Shown: positions 49,587 through 58,600, numbered from the stretch's first letter. The stretch is DNA of 64,000 nt from CALBPI01 sp963922335 (GCA_963922335.1 CAWUIB010000004.1:1-64000), one strand, 5' to 3'. Numbers and translations: made by a program. Notes: generated from the sequence alone by a model not told the origin.

Positions 49587-51399
49587 CTAACGGCTCACGA
49601 CTCGGCTGTGGCTTCGGCGGTGTGAAATACACAATGGTGTCGCCCGCTTTGGGTTCAAGGGTCGTCTGAGAGGAAGTGAACTGAACGTTGCCTTCGCCGG
49701 AAATCACGAGAATCACAAGCGACTCCGTACTTTTGTCGTTCAGGAAGTCGCTGTAGCTGTAACTCTCAGTGAGACGGGTACGTGCAAACGTCCAACCACG
49801 AACGTGATTACGCCATAGCTTCTCGAACACCGCTTCCTTATCGAACGCAATGTTGCCACGCACCTGGCGGGCAACTGACTTGGGATCATCGTCGTTGCCA
49901 CCGCCCATCGGCAGCTGAAATACCCTCGCCTGTCCAACTTCCGGTGCCAGCGCTTTGCAGACCAGCGCGTTGTAAGCATCGTTGCTGGTCGCCGCGAGCA
50001 CTGTGCGCACATGTGCAAGCTCCACCGTTTCCTCCGCGAAGTCTGAAAGGATCTCGCCGTAGAACACCGGTACACCCGCCAGGCGCGCATCACGCAACGC
50101 ATGCCACGACGAATCGGAGATCAGCACATTGATGTCCAACCCGCGCAAAATTCGGGCGAGTTCGGTCGACCACGGTGACGCGCCCACAATCACGACACTG
50201 TCGCGGTGTCGCGATGCCAGCCCCAACCTTGCGGCGAGCCAGTTCAAAGAAAAACCATGCAACAGTACGGTGGCAAAAATCACCGCGAAGACGAGCGGCA
50301 AAAGCACACTGGCGTCGTAACCCTCGTCGACAAGACGCGGGCCCATAATACCGGCCGTCGCTGCAGCAACGATGCCGCGCGGTGCGATCCAGGCGAGCAA
50401 CACGCGTTCATTGAACTGCATGCCAGCTCCGATAGTCGCCAACATGATCGCGGCCGGACGAGCGATGAACAACAGCGCTGCGATGAGTGCCGCACCACGC
50501 CAACCGATCGAAGTCAGAGACGCGATATCAAGATCAGACGTCAGCAGCACGAAAACGATCGAGACCAGCATGATCGTGATGTACTCCTTGAACCGGCGCA
50601 TATCGCCAAAGCCAGGGAGATTCATATTCGCGATCACGATGCCCATGACGGTCACAGCCAACAGACCCGCCTCATGTTGCAGGTAGTTCGCTGCGACAAA
50701 AATCACCAAAACCAACCCGAGCATTATCGGGCTCTTCAGATATTCGGGGACCAGGCCGGCTCTGAACGCTTGCCCTGTTAGCCAACCACCGATCGCACCG
50801 AGTAACACACCGGAAGCAATCGCGAGTCCGAGGGATTCAAGCACATACAGGAGGCCCGATCCCTGGCCGGTGTAAACAAAGAACTGAAACACGATGACCG
50901 CCAGCAGCGCGCCGATGGGATCGTTAACGATACCCTCCCATTTGAGGTAGGAGGCGGTGCGCCGATTCAGTGCGGCCTGGCGCAGCAGTGGCATGATGAC
51001 CGTCGGGCCGGTTACTACCATGATGGCGCCAAACACCAGCGACGTGGCGGTATCCAGACCGCCGATAAAATAGGCGCATGCCGCAGCGAACACCCAGGCC
51101 ATGGGCGCTCCGAGGTAAACCAGGCGGCGAACCCCACTGGCCGCATGTTTCAACTCAGCCAGGTTCAGGCTGAGTCCACCCTCAAACAGAATGATGGCAA
51201 CACACAGCCCGATCAGCGGGCGCAAAAGCTCGCCGAGCTGCTCACTCGGGTCTACGAGTCCGAACACCGGGCCTGCGAGTATCCCGGCAGCAGCCAGCAG
51301 GACGATCGCGGGTAGTCGGAGCCGCCAGGCGAGCCACTGGGCAGCGATGCCCAGCGACACGACGAAGACGATGCCGATGGAGATGTAGTCGTGTTCCAT
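49564..51399 (-). CDS. CPA1-type cation:proton antiporter with RCK-like C-terminus
   Basis: The 611-residue protein has about 12-13 membrane helices (residues 1-400) with the exchanger core VTGPTVIMPLLR and EGIVNDPIGALLAVIVF (paired Asn-Asp). The cytoplasmic part starts at about 410 with a Rossmann-like RCK_N fold (VVIVGASPWSTELARIL). It ends with an RCK_C-type domain (about 530-600, LEPKAGDTIVYF). The usual GxGxxG nucleotide loop reads GASPWS, so ligand binding may differ. It should exchange Na+ or K+ for H+. It heads the antiporter-hydrolase-terB unit. Confidence 0.9.
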   Translation of the reverse strand: MEHDYISIGIVFVVSLGIAAQWLAWRLRLPAIVLLAAAGILAGPVFGLVDPSEQLGELLRPLIGLCVAIILFEGGLSLNLAELKHAASGVRRLVYLGAPMAWVFAAACAYFIGGLDTATSLVFGAIMVVTGPTVIMPLLRQAALNRRTASYLKWEGIVNDPIGALLAVIVFQFFVYTGQGSGLLYVLESLGLAIASGVLLGAIGGWLTGQAFRAGLVPEYLKSPIMLGLVLVIFVAANYLQHEAGLLAVTVMGIVIANMNLPGFGDMRRFKEYITIMLVSIVFVLLTSDLDIASLTSIGWRGAALIAALLFIARPAAIMLATIGAGMQFNERVLLAWIAPRGIVAAATAGIMGPRLVDEGYDASVLLPLVFAVIFATVLLHGFSLNWLAARLGLASRHRDSVVIVGASPWSTELARILRGLDINVLISDSSWHALRDARLAGVPVFYGEILSDFAEETVELAHVRTVLAATSNDAYNALVCKALAPEVGQARVFQLPMGGGNDDDPKSVARQVRGNIAFDKEAVFEKLWRNHVRGWTFARTRLTESYSYSDFLNDKSTESLVILVISGEGNVQFTSSQTTLEPKAGDTIVYFTPPKPQPSREPLDAETSTS

Positions 51400-51560
51400 G
51401 CGTCAATCCGGCGAATCAACCGGCATTGTACATGCTTAGCCCGAGCTAAACGGACTCACTGAATCGCCCGGCGAGCACGGTTTTTGCCAACTCCGTCATG
51501 GCGCGAGGGGCCTTCGAGGGCATACGATCAGACATAACCAACACAGGGGAACGTCCGGCA

Positions 51561-52202
51561 ATGACACCGGGAACGATCGCAATTATGTTTGTCTGCTTTG
51601 CCGCTGGCACCGCGTTGGGCTGGGCTTTGCGTCGAGAACGCCAGGATCGCGACGCGGAAATCAGTGTTGAACGGGCGCGCCAGCAACTGGCGGCACAGCA
51701 GGAAACCATCGAGCAGCTGACGCGCCAGCGCGAGCAGCTTCGCGAAACTCGCCAGCAAATGAGCGATCAGCATCACCGTTCCCAGCGCCAGATTGGTGTT
51801 CTGCGTGAGACGTTGGATGAAGCAAATGCCCGGATTCGTAGTCAGTCCAAATATATCGAGACTGCAAAGAGCGCTTTCGAGACGCTCAAGGAACAGCACC
51901 GCAACACCCGAAAACAACTGAAGCTCGTCATCCGGCGGACGCAAAACAATCGGAGTCCGCAGAAAAAAACCAAGCAGCAATCGGTACACTCTGGCATTCA
52001 GACGATCCGTGGGATCGGCCCTGCGCTCGCTCGCAGACTCGAGACGCATGGCATCCGCACGCTTCAGGACCTCGCTGCCATGAGAGAGCAAGACATCGAC
52101 GCGTTGGATCAGAAGTTAAAATTTCCAGGCCGCATACGTCGCGATCGCTGGGTTGAGCAGGCCCGCGAGATCGTCGGAGACCCAGCCAACAACGCCGCAT
52201 GA
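51561..52202 (+). CDS. membrane-anchored coiled-coil protein with helix-hairpin-helix domain
   Basis: The 213-residue protein has an N-terminal membrane segment (about residues 4-20), a long Gln/Arg/Glu-rich coiled coil (about 25-120), a basic linker and a C-terminal HhH unit. The HhH unit reads IRGIGPALARRLETHGIRTLQDLAAM (cited by ends, about 155-180), as in DUF4332-like and RuvA-like folds. ATG at 51561 has AGGGGAA upstream. It could tether DNA or a partner to the membrane. Its end overlaps the OmpA-like gene by 4 nt (ATGA). Confidence 0.72.
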   Translation: MTPGTIAIMFVCFAAGTALGWALRRERQDRDAEISVERARQQLAAQQETIEQLTRQREQLRETRQQMSDQHHRSQRQIGVLRETLDEANARIRSQSKYIETAKSAFETLKEQHRNTRKQLKLVIRRTQNNRSPQKKTKQQSVHSGIQTIRGIGPALARRLETHGIRTLQDLAAMREQDIDALDQKLKFPGRIRRDRWVEQAREIVGDPANNAA

Positions 52203-52651
52203 GGCTTTGGCGTTTATGGCTGTGCTGCGCGCTCCTATGCGGGCTATCCAATGCACACGCCAACACGCAGACCATCGAAGCATGCGACCAGGACGCAGCC
52301 GCTTTGCTCGCAGCTCAACCGCTGCGCTTCGAGCCGGGTACCGCCATCATCCTCGGTGAAAACGAAGCAACCCTCGATACACTCGCCGAGCTATCTGTCC
52401 TTTGCTCACAAGCCCGCATCATCGTCGAAGGCCATACCGACTCGATGGGTGGTGACGAAATTAACCTTGCGCTAAGCAGGCAAAGGGCGAGTGCCGTCGG
52501 CAAAGCCCTAAATGACAGAGGTATCTCTTCCGATCGTATTTCCAGCGAGGGATACGGTGCCAGCAAGCCGATCGCCGACAACGCAACACGAGCAGGTCGC
52601 AAACTTAATCGGAGAGTGATCGTGCGCTTCGTTCCCCACCAGGAATCGTGA
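52199..52651 (+). CDS. OmpA-like peptidoglycan-binding domain protein
   Basis: The 150-residue protein has a signal peptide (residues 1-21) and a single OmpA C-terminal domain. The peptidoglycan-contact motif is IIVEGHTDSMGGDEINLALSRQRASAV (cited by ends, about 74-100), then GKALNDRGISSDRI and NRRVIVRF. It has no beta-barrel and no lipobox, so it is probably soluble in the periplasm. It is translationally coupled to the coiled-coil/HhH gene and overlaps the convergent TonB-like gene by 47 bp. Confidence 0.88.
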   Translation: MRLWRLWLCCALLCGLSNAHANTQTIEACDQDAAALLAAQPLRFEPGTAIILGENEATLDTLAELSVLCSQARIIVEGHTDSMGGDEINLALSRQRASAVGKALNDRGISSDRISSEGYGASKPIADNATRAGRKLNRRVIVRFVPHQES

Positions 52652-53081
52652 ACTGCACGACATGATCGCGCATTCCAGGCGAACCCGCAGGCCAGCGCTC
52701 TGCTAACGCCTGGGTTATCGCCTCAGTTTCGAAGACACCCGAGGGCTCAGCCTCCAGTACCTGGGCATCGATCGTTCGGCCTTCAGCATCGACCTCGACA
52801 GCGAGCATGACAAAGCCACGAATCTCGCGTTCGGGCGGCCTATAGGTCGGCAACTCAGGCGCTTCTCTAACCTCAGGCAGTTCGTAGCGCGGCTCGCCAA
52901 GCAGCTCCTTCAGATCGAGCTGATCGTATCCCAGCAACAAGTCGACGGGGTGCGCCTCAATCATGTCCTCGTCACGGCGGTCATCGACGACGTGGATCAG
53001 AAAGGCGGCGATGAGCGAAAGCGCGAGCGCCACCGTGCATCCACCGACGAATGCAATACCCAGCCGTGACTGCAGCGACAT
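52605..53081 (-). CDS. TonB C-terminal-like membrane protein
   Basis: The 158-residue protein has one membrane segment (about residues 8-30) and a short periplasmic linker (EAPELPTYRPPERE). A TonB-type domain follows (GFVMLAVEVDAEGRTIDAQVLEAEPSGVFETEAITQALAERW, cited by ends). It is much shorter than classical TonB and lacks the Pro-rich spacer needed to span the periplasm, so an energy-transducer role is doubtful. It is last in the msrB-FKBP-this gene order, with a 12-nt gap. Confidence 0.75.
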   Translation of the reverse strand: MSLQSRLGIAFVGGCTVALALSLIAAFLIHVVDDRRDEDMIEAHPVDLLLGYDQLDLKELLGEPRYELPEVREAPELPTYRPPEREIRGFVMLAVEVDAEGRTIDAQVLEAEPSGVFETEAITQALAERWPAGSPGMRDHVVQFTIPGGERSARSLSD

Positions 53082-53093
53082 GGTGTATGGCGC

Positions 53094-53600
53094 CTATTCG
53101 AAGACCTGGCAGCGCTTGAAGCTGACAAGCTCAACTTCGAACAACAGCGTCGCGTTTGGCGGGATTGCGCCGGGCGCACCGCGTGACCCATACCCGAGCT
53201 CCGGTGCGATCTTGAGCGTTCGAACTTCACCGATTTGCATGCCGGCGACTCCGATATCCCAGCCCTTGATGACGCGACCGCCACCCAGCGGGAACTCGAA
53301 CGTTTGATTGCGATCACGCGAGCTGTCGAATTTCTTGCCGCGACCATCCTCGGCTTCAGCATCAAACAACCAACCGGTGTAATGCATGTTCGCGAAGTCG
53401 CCAGCCCCAACGGCCAGATCGCGCCCCGGAGTAACCACGGTTGCGGTCAGTCCCTCCACGTCGGTGGGCACGGAAGGTTCGAACGTATTCATAGGTTTCT
53501 CCATCTGTACGCAGTCTTCTGCCTGCTGTTGGCAGCCGGTGACCAGAACCAGCGGCAACAGCAACAGCAGCGCCCGCCAGACTTGAGTGTTCACTTTCAT
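53094..53600 (-). CDS. FKBP-type peptidyl-prolyl isomerase lipoprotein
   Basis: The 168-residue protein has a lipoprotein signal (LLPLVLVTGC, Cys about residue 23) and one FKBP domain. The domain has active-site residues in ANMHYTGWLFD, KFDSSRDRNQTFEFPLGGGRVIKGWDIGVAGMQIGE (cited by ends) and PPNATLLFEVEL. It should speed proline isomerisation in periplasmic proteins. It lies 2 nt behind msrB, so both may serve envelope protein repair. Confidence 0.92.
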   Translation of the reverse strand: MKVNTQVWRALLLLLPLVLVTGCQQQAEDCVQMEKPMNTFEPSVPTDVEGLTATVVTPGRDLAVGAGDFANMHYTGWLFDAEAEDGRGKKFDSSRDRNQTFEFPLGGGRVIKGWDIGVAGMQIGEVRTLKIAPELGYGSRGAPGAIPPNATLLFEVELVSFKRCQVFE

Positions 53601-53602
53601 TA

Positions 53603-54019
53603 TCAGTTTTCCTTATCAGCGAAATCGAGCGCCGCCGAGTTAATGCAAAAACGCTGACCCGTAGGCTGTGGCCCGTCGGGGAATACGTGTCCGAGGTGTG
53701 CACCACAATTCGCGCACAGCACTTCTTCGCGAATCATGCCGTGGCTGGTGTCGCGTTGCACCGTAACATTGTCTCCCGCCAATGGCAGGAAGAAGCTCGG
53801 CCAGCCAGAGCCCGAATCGTATTTGTGTTCCGAACTGAACAAAGGCGACTGGCAAACGACGCAGCAATAGGTGCCATCTCTTTTGTGGTCCAGATATTCG
53901 CCGGTGAACGCCCGCTCTGTGCCTTTGTTCTGCGTGATCTCGCGTTGCTCAGGCGTGAGGTTCTTAACCCTTTCCTGGAGCTCGGTACGATCCATGCCGG
54001 TCGGTTGTTTCTGTGCCAT
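53603..54019 (-). CDS. msrB: peptide-methionine (R)-S-oxide reductase
   Basis: The 138-residue enzyme reduces methionine-R-sulfoxide. The catalytic Cys lies in RFCINSAALDF (about residue 126), and four Zn Cys are in CVVC and CANC. The substrate-binding block is DSGSGWPSFF, and no signal peptide is present. It starts behind a GGAGGCGG site and leads the msrB-FKBP-TonB-like unit. Confidence 0.95.
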   Translation of the reverse strand: MAQKQPTGMDRTELQERVKNLTPEQREITQNKGTERAFTGEYLDHKRDGTYCCVVCQSPLFSSEHKYDSGSGWPSFFLPLAGDNVTVQRDTSHGMIREEVLCANCGAHLGHVFPDGPQPTGQRFCINSAALDFADKEN

Positions 54020-54116
54020 GCCGCCTCCTTAACCCTGCAATTGTATTATGCGAGCACGACTGGCGACCAGTCCCGCACAGTTGCAGCCAGCACAGGGGTC
54101 AGTAACACTGCGCTGT

Positions 54117-54839
54117 ATGATTGCCGAGCTCCAATCGGTCTGCGTGGACATCGGCGAGCGGCGCATTCTCCACGATATCGACCTCGCCATACCTGAACAG
54201 ACCATCGTCGCGGCGATCGGTGCCAGCGGGAGTGGTAAATCCACACTGCTGCGCCTGCTGAATGGGCTTCAAACCGCGACCAGCGGCACCGTCCTCAGAA
54301 ATGGTCAGCCTTTGGCTGCTGAGTCTCTGCGTGATGTCCGCTTTCGCACGGGATACGCACTTCAGCAGATTGCGTTACTGCCGCACATGAGTGTGCGGTC
54401 CAATATTGAGCTGCCGATGAAAATCGCGGGGCGCGATCCGGCAGCTATAGCCACGCGAGTGATTGCGCTCAGTCAACGAATGCAGCTCACAGAATCGCAG
54501 CTGTCGCGTTACCCGAGTGAGCTTTCCGGCGGCCAACAGCAAAGAGCCGGTATCTGTCGTGCTCTGGCACTCGCCCCGGAGCTATTGCTGCTCGATGAGG
54601 CCTTCTCGGGTCTCGATGCGATTACGCGAAGCGACACTCACGCACAGTTTCTCGATATGCGAAACGACGAGATCAATAGCTGCCTTTTGGTAACACACGA
54701 TCTTGCAGAGGCCAGGCGGTTGGCAGACTACTTTGTCATCCTGTCGGATGGGCGCATTGTGCGACAGGGGCCCAAGGACGAGGTGCTCGCTGATCCGCAG
54801 GATGCCTACGCCGCAAGGCTGATCGAGCAATGCCTGTGA
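54117..54839 (+). CDS. glycine-betaine/choline-type ABC transporter ATPase
   Basis: The 240-residue ATPase has Walker A GASGSGKST (about residues 36-44), signature LSGGQQQRAGI, Walker B LLLLDEAFSGLD and H-loop VTHD. It lacks the C-terminal CBS domains of OpuCA/ProV. It matches the small ATPases of osmoprotectant (OTCN) systems. The ATG at 54117 is preferred because the upstream part has no homologous sequence. It overlaps the following gene by 10 nt. Confidence 0.87.
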   Translation: MIAELQSVCVDIGERRILHDIDLAIPEQTIVAAIGASGSGKSTLLRLLNGLQTATSGTVLRNGQPLAAESLRDVRFRTGYALQQIALLPHMSVRSNIELPMKIAGRDPAAIATRVIALSQRMQLTESQLSRYPSELSGGQQQRAGICRALALAPELLLLDEAFSGLDAITRSDTHAQFLDMRNDEINSCLLVTHDLAEARRLADYFVILSDGRIVRQGPKDEVLADPQDAYAARLIEQCL

Positions 54840-56308
54840 GTCGCTTCATCATCGCGGTGTTGCTCGTGCTAGGCGCACACTCCGGGCACGGGGCGGACGC
54901 AGTCACCGTGGGCAGCAAGAACTTCACGGAAAGCTACCTGCTCGCGGAGATAGCAGCTCAGTTGCTTGAGTCCCGCGGCTATCGCGTCGACCGCAAGCCT
55001 GGCCTCGGTGGCACCAAGATTTGCTACGACGCATTGATTCGCGGAGAGATCGACATCTACCCCGAATACACAGGCACGATCAAAAGTGCGATTCTCAACG
55101 CGGGCCCAGAAGCCGATCTCGACACCGAGCTGGAACAGATCGGGTTGCAAACCTACTCACCGCCCGGCTTCAACAACACTTATGTACTCGCAATCCGTGA
55201 GTCCGTCGCACGGTCAGGCAACCTCACCAGCATCTCCGATCTCAAGCGAGCGGATCGTCTGCGTGTCGCGGTCAGCCATGAGTTTCGTGCTCGCAATGAC
55301 GGGTGGGACGCTCTGGCAGCACATTACGGTTTGTCACTACCCGTGCGTAGTATTGAACACGGGCTTGCCTACAAAGCGCTGACCGACGGCAGTATCGACA
55401 TTACCGATGCGTACTCGACTGACGGCGAACTCGCGCGCGCCAACCTCACCTTGCTGAAAGACGATCTCGGGTTTTTCCCCCGCTATGACGCCGTCTGGCT
55501 GGGTCGTGACAATTTGCCGGACGACGCCGCAGCGGTTCTGGCACTGCTGGAGGGTCGGATCGATGAGCAGCGTATGCAATCACTCAATGCCCTTGCGGTC
55601 ATGGATAAACAGCCCATCGCAAGTGTTGCAGCAAGGTTCCTGCGCGAATCCGGCCTGGTGGAAGATACGGGCGCCGATACCAAAGCTTCCCCGATCATCG
55701 ATGACCTGATTGGCAACACGCTCAGACATATTCAACTGACGCTGGTTGCATTGATTGCTGCATCAACCATCGGTGTCATGCTCGCCATGGTTGTCCAACC
55801 GATGCCACGCGCGTCATCGGCTCTGCTCTATGTCTGCAGCCTGATTCAGACCATCCCCTCCATCGCTCTGCTGGCATTAATGATTCCACTGTTCGGGATC
55901 GGGTGGCTGCCTGCGGTCATCGCATTGTTTCTCTACGCGCTATTGCCCGTCGTCCGCGCGACCCTGACCGCGTTTAATGCCATCGAACCGGATCACCTGA
56001 CGGTCGCCACCGCCCTGGGGATGACCAACAGTGAACGTCGTCGCCACGTACTCGTGCCACTCGCCATGCCGCACATCATCGCCGGTTTACGTGTGGCTGC
56101 CGTGATCAGCATTGGCACAGCGACACTGGCGGCGTTCATCGGCGCCGGCGGGCTCGGTCAACCGATCGTGACCGGACTTGCGCTGAATGACACAAACCTG
56201 ATTTTGCAGGGCGCATTGCCAGCGGCAGCGCTCGCTGTGTTGACCGATTTGCTGTTCGATTTCGCAGAACGCCGGTTGGTTCCGGCGCACTTGCGACAAA
56301 AGCGCTAG
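54830..56308 (+). CDS. fused osmoprotectant-binding protein / ABC permease
   Basis: The 492-residue protein has a signal peptide (residues 1-22) and a complete OpuAC/ProX-type binding domain (about 24-275, VTVGSKNFTESYLLAEIAAQLL ... GEIDIYPEYTGT). A permease domain follows (about 290-490) with about five helices and the EAA-type loop FNAIEPDHLTVATALGMTNSERRRHVLVPLAMPHI (cited by ends). The fusion means each transporter dimer carries two binding domains. Most known fusions (OpuF/BusB/EgtU) have the permease first; here the binding domain comes first. The substrate is likely a quaternary ammonium compound but is not proven. Confidence 0.88.
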   Translation: MPVSRFIIAVLLVLGAHSGHGADAVTVGSKNFTESYLLAEIAAQLLESRGYRVDRKPGLGGTKICYDALIRGEIDIYPEYTGTIKSAILNAGPEADLDTELEQIGLQTYSPPGFNNTYVLAIRESVARSGNLTSISDLKRADRLRVAVSHEFRARNDGWDALAAHYGLSLPVRSIEHGLAYKALTDGSIDITDAYSTDGELARANLTLLKDDLGFFPRYDAVWLGRDNLPDDAAAVLALLEGRIDEQRMQSLNALAVMDKQPIASVAARFLRESGLVEDTGADTKASPIIDDLIGNTLRHIQLTLVALIAASTIGVMLAMVVQPMPRASSALLYVCSLIQTIPSIALLALMIPLFGIGWLPAVIALFLYALLPVVRATLTAFNAIEPDHLTVATALGMTNSERRRHVLVPLAMPHIIAGLRVAAVISIGTATLAAFIGAGGLGQPIVTGLALNDTNLILQGALPAAALAVLTDLLFDFAERRLVPAHLRQKR

Positions 56309-58173
56309 TCAACAGCGCCTGAGAGCAGTCGATTGAGCGTGTTCACGTACACCGCCGGATCACTCGGAAGACGCCCTTCAGCAATCTGTGCCTGACCGAC
56401 CACGACGTTCGCAAGATCGGTGAATCGAGTGTCGTCCTTGGTCTCTGACATTTGTCGCACCAGACCATGTGCCAGGTTGATCTCCAACGTTGGCTTGCTT
56501 TCCGGCACCTCCTGACCAGCCGCTTCCAGCATGCGTCGCATCTGGTCGCCGATATCGTCACGAGCAGCGACCAAACAGGCAGGCGAGTCCACGAGGCGAT
56601 CACTGGCGCGCACGTCGGCGACCGTGTCGCCGAGGCTGCCCTTAAGACGCTCGATGACACCCTCGTCAGCAACATCCTCCGCCTTGGCGGGCTCGGACTC
56701 ACCCTCGGGCAATTCCAAGCCGTCCCGGCGGATGTCCTGCAACGGCTTTCCATCGTATTCGGTGAGATAGCTGATCGCCCACTCGTCGAGGCGGTCTGTC
56801 AGCAGTAGCACCTCGATTCCGCGTTTGCGGAACACTTCGAGGTGCGGGCTCGCCTTCGCTGCGGCGAGCGACTCCGCGGTCAGATAGTAGATTGCTTCCT
56901 GACCCTCTTTGCGCCGCTCGACGTACTGTGCAAGCGATTCCCGTTGGCTGGCATCCGTCGATGCTGTGGTGTTGAAACGCAGGAGCTCCATGAGCTGCTC
57001 CCGGTTCGCGGTGTCTTCGGCAAGACCTTCCTTCAGCACCTCGCCAAACGTATCCCAAATTTCGCCATACAACGCCTCGTCGTCAGTCGACAGTTTTTTC
57101 AGCATCGTGAGGGCACGCTTGGTCAACGCACTGCGCATGGCCTCAACGCCCGGGGTGGACTGCAGTAGCTCTCGAGATACATTGAGGGGCAGATCAGCGG
57201 CATCGACCACGCCGCGAATGAAGCGCAGATACAGCGGCAGGAACTGCTCAGCGTCATCCATGATAAAGACACGTTGAACATAGAGTTTCAGTCCGCGTGG
57301 CGCCTCACGATTCCAGAGATCGAAAGGTGCGCGCTTTGGTACGTAGAGCAGGCTCGTATATTCACGCTTGCCTTCAACCTTGTTGTGACTCCAGGCGGCG
57401 GGCGCCTCAAAGTCGTGAGAGATATGCTGGTAGAACTCCCGATACTCGTCGTCGGTGACTTCACTTCGCGAACGGGTCCACAACGCCGTCGCCGAGTTGA
57501 TCGTCTCAAACCCCTCGGCATCCTCGCCGGACGCCGGCATCTGAACCGGGAAGGCAATGTGATCTGAGTAGCGGCGAACGAGGTTCTGAATCCGGAAGCG
57601 ATCCGCAAATTCACGTTCTTCAGCCTTTAGCGTCAGCGTGATTCGTGTGCCCCGAAAATCAAGCTCGGCAGACTCCAGCGTGTATTCCCCATCGCCTCGA
57701 GACGTCCATACAACGCCCTCATCAGCCCTCAAATCGGCTCGTCGACTCTCAACACGAACCTCATCCGCTACGATAAAGGATGCGTAGAACCCAACACCGA
57801 ACTGACCAATGAGACGGGCGTTCTCGCGCTCGTCGTCCCCCAGTTTGCCGAGAAATTCCGCGGTTCCGGAACGCGCAATCGTGCCGAGATTGGCAGCAGC
57901 GTCATCGCGGCTCATGCCAATACCGTTGTCGCTTATCGTGAGTGTGCCTGCGTCAGCATCGAAATCGAGGGTGATTCGCAGCTCGGTGTCGTCGCCGAGC
58001 AGACTCGGGGTCTCGATCGACTCGAAGCGCAGCTTGTCCAATGCATCCGAGGCGTTGGAGATCAGCTCGCGGAGAAAAATCTCCTTGTTGCTGTACAAGG
58101 AGTGAATCATCAGCTTGAGCAGCTGTTTGACCTCGGCCTGAAATCCGTACGTCGTCTGGTTGGTGTCGGTCAT
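56305..58173 (-). CDS. htpG: chaperone Hsp90 (HtpG)
   Basis: The 622-residue ATP-dependent chaperone starts MTDTNQTTYGFQAEVKQLLKLMIHSLYSNKEIFLRELISNASDALDKL (cited by ends), with the Bergerat motifs DNGIGM and GTIARSGT, and GQFGVGFYASFIV. Middle and C-terminal dimerisation domains are complete and the length is usual. A sigma-32 promoter lies just upstream. Its stop overlaps the convergent transporter stop. Confidence 0.97.
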   Translation of the reverse strand: MTDTNQTTYGFQAEVKQLLKLMIHSLYSNKEIFLRELISNASDALDKLRFESIETPSLLGDDTELRITLDFDADAGTLTISDNGIGMSRDDAAANLGTIARSGTAEFLGKLGDDERENARLIGQFGVGFYASFIVADEVRVESRRADLRADEGVVWTSRGDGEYTLESAELDFRGTRITLTLKAEEREFADRFRIQNLVRRYSDHIAFPVQMPASGEDAEGFETINSATALWTRSRSEVTDDEYREFYQHISHDFEAPAAWSHNKVEGKREYTSLLYVPKRAPFDLWNREAPRGLKLYVQRVFIMDDAEQFLPLYLRFIRGVVDAADLPLNVSRELLQSTPGVEAMRSALTKRALTMLKKLSTDDEALYGEIWDTFGEVLKEGLAEDTANREQLMELLRFNTTASTDASQRESLAQYVERRKEGQEAIYYLTAESLAAAKASPHLEVFRKRGIEVLLLTDRLDEWAISYLTEYDGKPLQDIRRDGLELPEGESEPAKAEDVADEGVIERLKGSLGDTVADVRASDRLVDSPACLVAARDDIGDQMRRMLEAAGQEVPESKPTLEINLAHGLVRQMSETKDDTRFTDLANVVVGQAQIAEGRLPSDPAVYVNTLNRLLSGAVD

Positions 58174-58207
58174 CCCACCCTATCCTCAACAAAAACCAAT
58201 GTCGGGC

Positions 58208-58235
58208 ATATGGGTGCCAACACCGGTTTTTCAAG
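58208..58235 (-). promoter_or_regulatory. sigma-32 heat-shock promoter of htpG
   Basis: On the minus strand CTTGAAA (58235-58229) is followed after 14 bp by CCCATAT (58214-58208), an exact match to the RpoH consensus CTTGAAA-N11-16-CCCATNT. The start of transcription would be about 58200, 27 nt before the htpG ATG. The promoter separates htpG from the small genes upstream. Confidence 0.85.
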
Positions 58236-58249
58236 CGGTCAGGAGAAGA

Positions 58250-58390
58250 TCAGCCCAGAGCAAACACCGCTAGTGCGAGGATCAGGGTCTTGGCGATGAC
58301 CGGGGTCCAGTGGGCCAGCGCCTGAATCTTGAGGAGAAACGCGTAGAACAAATCGTCCGCGTCATCCCACCATTGCATTGTGATTTCCAT
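58250..58390 (-). CDS. 46-residue putative membrane protein
   Basis: A short frame (MEITMQWWDDADDLFYAFLL...) has AAGGA 9 nt before its ATG and a C-terminal hydrophobic helix (about residues 27-46, VIAKTLILALAVFALG) at the very end, like a tail-anchored protein. The Trp/Asp-rich start (QWWDDADD) is distinctive. I do not recognise it. It is the last of three tiny genes on the same strand upstream of the htpG promoter. Confidence 0.55.
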   Translation of the reverse strand: MEITMQWWDDADDLFYAFLLKIQALAHWTPVIAKTLILALAVFALG

Positions 58391-58423
58391 ATCCGTGGGT
58401 CCTTGATTAAATCGCCAGGGCGA

Positions 58424-58600
58424 TTACTCGATGAATGGTGAAGGTGCCCCTTCCACATCTCTCTCGTTTCGGTGCTCAAACTCTCTTGCGCAATCGTCTT
58501 CAGCGAATCCGATCGCCTGCTGAACCCACTCCCAGCGCTCGCGGGTGTCCGGGTTTTGAAAAGCGTCTACAGGGTCTTTGCGGCGTGATGCGTCGTTCAT
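58424..58600 (-). CDS. 58-residue hypothetical protein
   Basis: The protein is short, hydrophilic and acidic (MNDASRRKDPVDAF... ending SPFIE), with a Trp-containing helix (RERWEWVQQAIGFAEDD). It has no hydrophobic segment. The ribosome binding site is weak. Its place between two other small frames, on the same strand and without opposing genes, supports coding. Function is unknown. Confidence 0.5.
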   Translation of the reverse strand: MNDASRRKDPVDAFQNPDTRERWEWVQQAIGFAEDDCAREFEHRNERDVEGAPSPFIE

